Source of the DNA: Glycocaulis albus
Lineage (GTDB): Bacteria > Pseudomonadota > Alphaproteobacteria > Caulobacterales > Maricaulaceae
DNA: 64,000 nt
NCBI RefSeq assembly: GCF_014639075.1
Contig: NZ_BMFS01000010.1
Span: 1 to 64,000, forward strand
Direction: 5' to 3'
The position numbers were made by a program, and so were the translations under genes. Under the pieces are notes generated by a model. The model was not told the origin of the DNA and searched no databases. It saw only the letters and a list, made by a program, of their open reading frames with translations. Below, one piece after another: positions 61,630 through 64,000 of this stretch. Numbering within the stretch: the stretch's first letter is position 1; every line of letters starts with the position of its first letter.

Positions 61630-62377
61630 GAACCTGGCATGGGCCCTTGTTGGAGCATGTATTGCCGCTGTCATCTTCACATTTTCGAGCCTGGCGGACG
61701 ATCAGGTTGCAGAGCAGGGCCGGGAGTGGGGTCAAAGCCATTTCCGGCTGACAGATGGAGAGCGGTTTCCCGCCACTCTGTCGATCAGCGAGGTGACGCG
61801 GATCAGTTTTGATGGCGATCGTGTTGCCGGGGTACGATCGGCCCAGAATGGCGAGGCCGGTGGCCCCGTCATCAACTGGGAGCGTGATGACGCGACCGGT
61901 GATCTTTATGGTGTCGTGTCTGGAGGCCGCCCTGGACAGGTCATCAGTGCCTTTATCACGACCGAACGCGGTGCGACATATCAGGCGCTCTTTACACTGG
62001 CAGATCAGCCAGCCGCGCAGATTTTCATTTCGGGTACCGGTTCTGAGAGCGGGCAAGCTCCTGCGCGCGCTGGCCGCGCTCAGGTTCACGCACAGCGCAT
62101 TGTCGAGTTTGCCGTATGGGCAGCAGGCCAGTCACCGCAGGGGCGCCGTAGCCGCCCTGAAATTATTGCTGAAGGCGTGAGCCTCTCACGCATCGGTGTT
62201 GTGGAGCGCGACGGTCTGGTGGCGCGCTTTTTCGAGTTCTCGAACATCACGGCCGCCAATGCCGATATTCGCCATGAGGCGTTTGCTGATGTGGCCGTTC
62301 TCGCAGTGGTCTCCAGCCTGGACGAGATACCGGCTGGCGGCCGCGCACGTGTGTTCACCGTGATGGAGGCCCGCTGA
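61616..62377 (+). CDS. traK: TraK-like secretin-family core protein (253 aa)
   Basis: A signal peptide (LAWALVGACIAAVIFTFSSL) is followed by TraK features: RFPATLSISEVTRISFDGDR, then GDLYGVVSGGRPGQVISAFI and TFLA-type strands ending in FEFSNITAANADIRHEAFAD. TraK (VirB9-like) sits in the outer-membrane core with TraB and TraV. The traB start overlaps its stop. Confidence 0.93.
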   Translation: MLRVENLAWALVGACIAAVIFTFSSLADDQVAEQGREWGQSHFRLTDGERFPATLSISEVTRISFDGDRVAGVRSAQNGEAGGPVINWERDDATGDLYGVVSGGRPGQVISAFITTERGATYQALFTLADQPAAQIFISGTGSESGQAPARAGRAQVHAQRIVEFAVWAAGQSPQGRRSRPEIIAEGVSLSRIGVVERDGLVARFFEFSNITAANADIRHEAFADVAVLAVVSSLDEIPAGGRARVFTVMEAR

Positions 62378-63639
62378 TGGCTGACGAGAACACGCGAAGC
62401 CAGCATCGGCGCAAGCTGCTGGTCGGCCTGATAGTCATTGTTCTGGCCGCAGCCGGGATCTGGTTTGTCCTCTCGGGCAATAACTCCGATCCGGTTTCCC
62501 GGATGGAAAGTACAATGCCGCCCGCGAGCGCCAGGATGACAGATCTGGCCCGCCAGCCAGTGGGCGAGCGCACGCATTTCGAGATGTATGAAGGCCGGCT
62601 GCGCTCAGTGGAAGAGCAGCTCGGATCGATACGCGTAGAGCGTGATGGTGTGGCGCGGGAGAATGAAGCGCTCCGGCGTGATCTGGAATCCCAGCGTCAG
62701 GCGAATGAGGAAATCCAGATAGAAGCCAATGCGATGATCGAGCAGCTTGGCGCGGCGCTGGATGAAGCCAATGCACGGTCAACAGCGAGTGCGTCTTCAA
62801 GCCAGAGCTGGAGCCCTGCAGGGCAGGGCTCCGAACCGGACCCCTTCCGTCAAAGGGGTGTTGTGGAGGCGGATTCTTCACGGGCAGGCGGAAGTTTGAC
62901 ACCAGGAAGTGAGACGCCTGGCGGACGGGCTTTGCATTCCGTTGTGTTTTCAACGGCAACACAAGGAGAGTCCGCCTCCCTTCAACGCGCCGTGATCCGC
63001 GATCCCGACAGTTACGTCCCGCCTAACTCCTATGCGTCGGCGCGTGTACTGGTGGGTGTCGATGCGGCGACAGGGACCAGTTTCTCGTCAGATCCCAAGC
63101 CGGTGCTTTTGCGTATCAGCGGGCGGGCACGCTCGGCCATTGAGGGCGGCGAGGTTTACCAGACCGATATTGAAGGCTGTCTCGTTAACGGGGCGGCTTA
63201 CGGTGAGTTGTCATCTGAGCGCGTGTATGTGCGCCTGCAGCGCATGACCTGCCCGGTCAATGACGGGTCGGGGCGCGTCTCGGAGTCCAGCGTGGAAGGC
63301 TATGTCGTCTATGCCGGCAAGGCCGGTGTGCGCGGGCGCGTGATCAGCCGTGAGGGCGATCTGACTGAGCGTGCGCTTATCGCGGGCACGCTGCAGGGGC
63401 TGGGCAATGCGTTCAGCCGTGTTGGCCAGCCGGGCACGCTGGGCGGGCTTACGGGCGCCGCGGAACTGCCAAGCGCCTCAGATATTGCCATCAGCTCGGC
63501 GGGGTCTGGCGTGTCGGGCGCAGCCAGCCAGCTCGCCCAGTATTACATACAGAGAGCTGAACAATATCAGCCGGTTATTGAAATGCCGACGGGGATCGAT
63601 GTCGAGATCGTGTTCCTTTCTGGCGTGGTGGTTCGCTAA
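62377..63639 (+). CDS. traB: TraB-like core protein (VirB10 family, 420 aa)
   Basis: One N-terminal helix (LLVGLIVIVLAAAGIWFVLS), a coiled coil (about 72-130), a Pro/Ser-rich linker and the VirB10-type barrel: YVPPNSYASARVLVGVDAAT, then KPVLLRISGRARSAIEGGEV, then DIEGCLVNGAAYGELSSERV and a final VEIVFLSGVVVR. It spans from the inner membrane to the outer-membrane core with TraK and TraV. Confidence 0.95.
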   Translation: MADENTRSQHRRKLLVGLIVIVLAAAGIWFVLSGNNSDPVSRMESTMPPASARMTDLARQPVGERTHFEMYEGRLRSVEEQLGSIRVERDGVARENEALRRDLESQRQANEEIQIEANAMIEQLGAALDEANARSTASASSSQSWSPAGQGSEPDPFRQRGVVEADSSRAGGSLTPGSETPGGRALHSVVFSTATQGESASLQRAVIRDPDSYVPPNSYASARVLVGVDAATGTSFSSDPKPVLLRISGRARSAIEGGEVYQTDIEGCLVNGAAYGELSSERVYVRLQRMTCPVNDGSGRVSESSVEGYVVYAGKAGVRGRVISREGDLTERALIAGTLQGLGNAFSRVGQPGTLGGLTGAAELPSASDIAISSAGSGVSGAASQLAQYYIQRAEQYQPVIEMPTGIDVEIVFLSGVVVR

Positions 63640-63653
63640 AGGGAGCTAGAGGC

Positions 63654-64000
63654 ATGAAGTCACCCAACAAGAAAGTTCTGTACGCCAGTGCGGCGGTCCT
63701 GATCGCAGTTCCGGGGTCAATAGCGGCCGCGGCGCTGACGGTGGCCCATCTGTCCCGGCCGGACGGCATGGCGGCTGAAATGACGATTTCCCAGGTGGAA
63801 GGGCTCCTTCCAGGGATTGCTGTCACCAGTGTCAATTGCGAGGCCGTGGCGGGGCTTTGCGAGGTGATCGCGGGCGAAAGGATATTCTATGTCGATCCGC
63901 GCCGGGGCTATGCCTATACGGGCTCGATCTACGATCTCGAAGCGCGAGAGGATGTTACGGCCCGGCGCCGGGAGGCGGTCGTCGGTTTTGCCAATCTTCT
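63654..64000 (+). CDS. DsbC-like disulfide isomerase, partial (runs off right edge)
   Basis: A ribosome binding site AAGGGAG precedes the ATG. After an export signal (YASAAVLIAVPGSIAAAALT) the frame shows the DsbC N-terminal dimerisation domain: ISQVEGLLPGIAVTSVNCEA, then CEVIAGERIFYVDPRRGYAY, then TGSIYDLEAREDVTARRREA. The catalytic CxxC domain would be past the edge. Such genes in F-type operons help fold the Cys-rich TraN, TraU and TraH proteins. Confidence 0.9.
   Translation, partial: MKSPNKKVLYASAAVLIAVPGSIAAAALTVAHLSRPDGMAAEMTISQVEGLLPGIAVTSVNCEAVAGLCEVIAGERIFYVDPRRGYAYTGSIYDLEAREDVTARRREAVVGFANL

Noticed and set aside
1-64000. tRNA, rRNA, integrase and att sites
   Set aside because: No tRNA cloverleaf, rRNA segment, tyrosine or serine recombinase, or terminal att repeat was recognised by eye; a tool search could still find a tRNA.

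Overview
The window reads as part of a large conjugative plasmid or integrative conjugative element from a high-GC alphaproteobacterium. The gene types fit the Hyphomonadaceae/Maricaulaceae/Caulobacter side of the class; genus cannot be fixed from sequence alone. Support comes from a MobF relaxase with its coupling protein, F-type mating-pair genes, a ParA/ParB-like pair, two single-strand-binding proteins, a RadC-like protein, a DUF2493 protein and a giant Strawberry-notch-like methylase/helicase. No replication initiator, integrase or att site was recognised, so plasmid versus ICE is open.

Layout. 1-9.7 kb (cargo): a secreted RHS/YD-repeat protein running off the left edge with a tiny YD-repeat companion, a SRAP-domain (YedK-like) protein, an exonuclease/endonuclease/phosphatase-fold lipoprotein, a second lipoprotein, a four-gene minus-strand operon (XRE-like protein, TIR-like/TM/TPR protein, unknown, XRE regulator), a decayed SRAP copy and a HigBA toxin-antitoxin pair. 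9.75-15.55 kb: a peptide-export island bounded by ~150-bp direct repeats. It holds a nonsense-mutated IS3 transposase, an AT-rich CPBP-like membrane protein, a 35-aa membrane peptide, a precursor with a textbook double-glycine leader, a HlyD/CvaA-like adaptor and, divergently, a C39-peptidase ABC exporter. This looks like a complete, to my knowledge undescribed, microcin-type system. 16.2-24.2 kb: traN-traF-traH-traG. 24.3-34.4 kb: a second cargo and defence island with an IS3 remnant, a nuclease remnant, a 1375-aa HTH/nuclease-like protein with a 242-aa neighbour, an AbiE-like type IV pair behind a clear sigma70 promoter, and a RES-Xre toxin-antitoxin pair.

34.4-41 kb (minus strand): an unknown membrane protein, traI, traD and a ribbon-helix-helix accessory gene, with tandem palindromes upstream that probably mark the relaxosome/oriT region. 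41-59.3 kb (minus strand): plasmid housekeeping (DUF2493, two SSBs, RadC, unknown conserved genes), a Shedu defence gene, a decayed DUF4143 ATPase, the methylase/helicase, ParA and partner, a repeat-rich intergenic region and a ParB-like protein. 59.9-64 kb: traA-L-E-(unknown)-K-B and the start of a DsbC-like gene, continuing beyond the right edge.

Together traA/L/E/K/B (pilus and core), traN/F/H/G (pilus assembly, mating-pair stabilisation) and traI/D plus the RHH protein (DNA processing) make a recognisable F-type machine. traV, traC, traW, traU and trbC are not in the window and may lie past the right edge. If the molecule is circular, the left cargo would then sit inside the tra region just before traN. 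This last point is inference.
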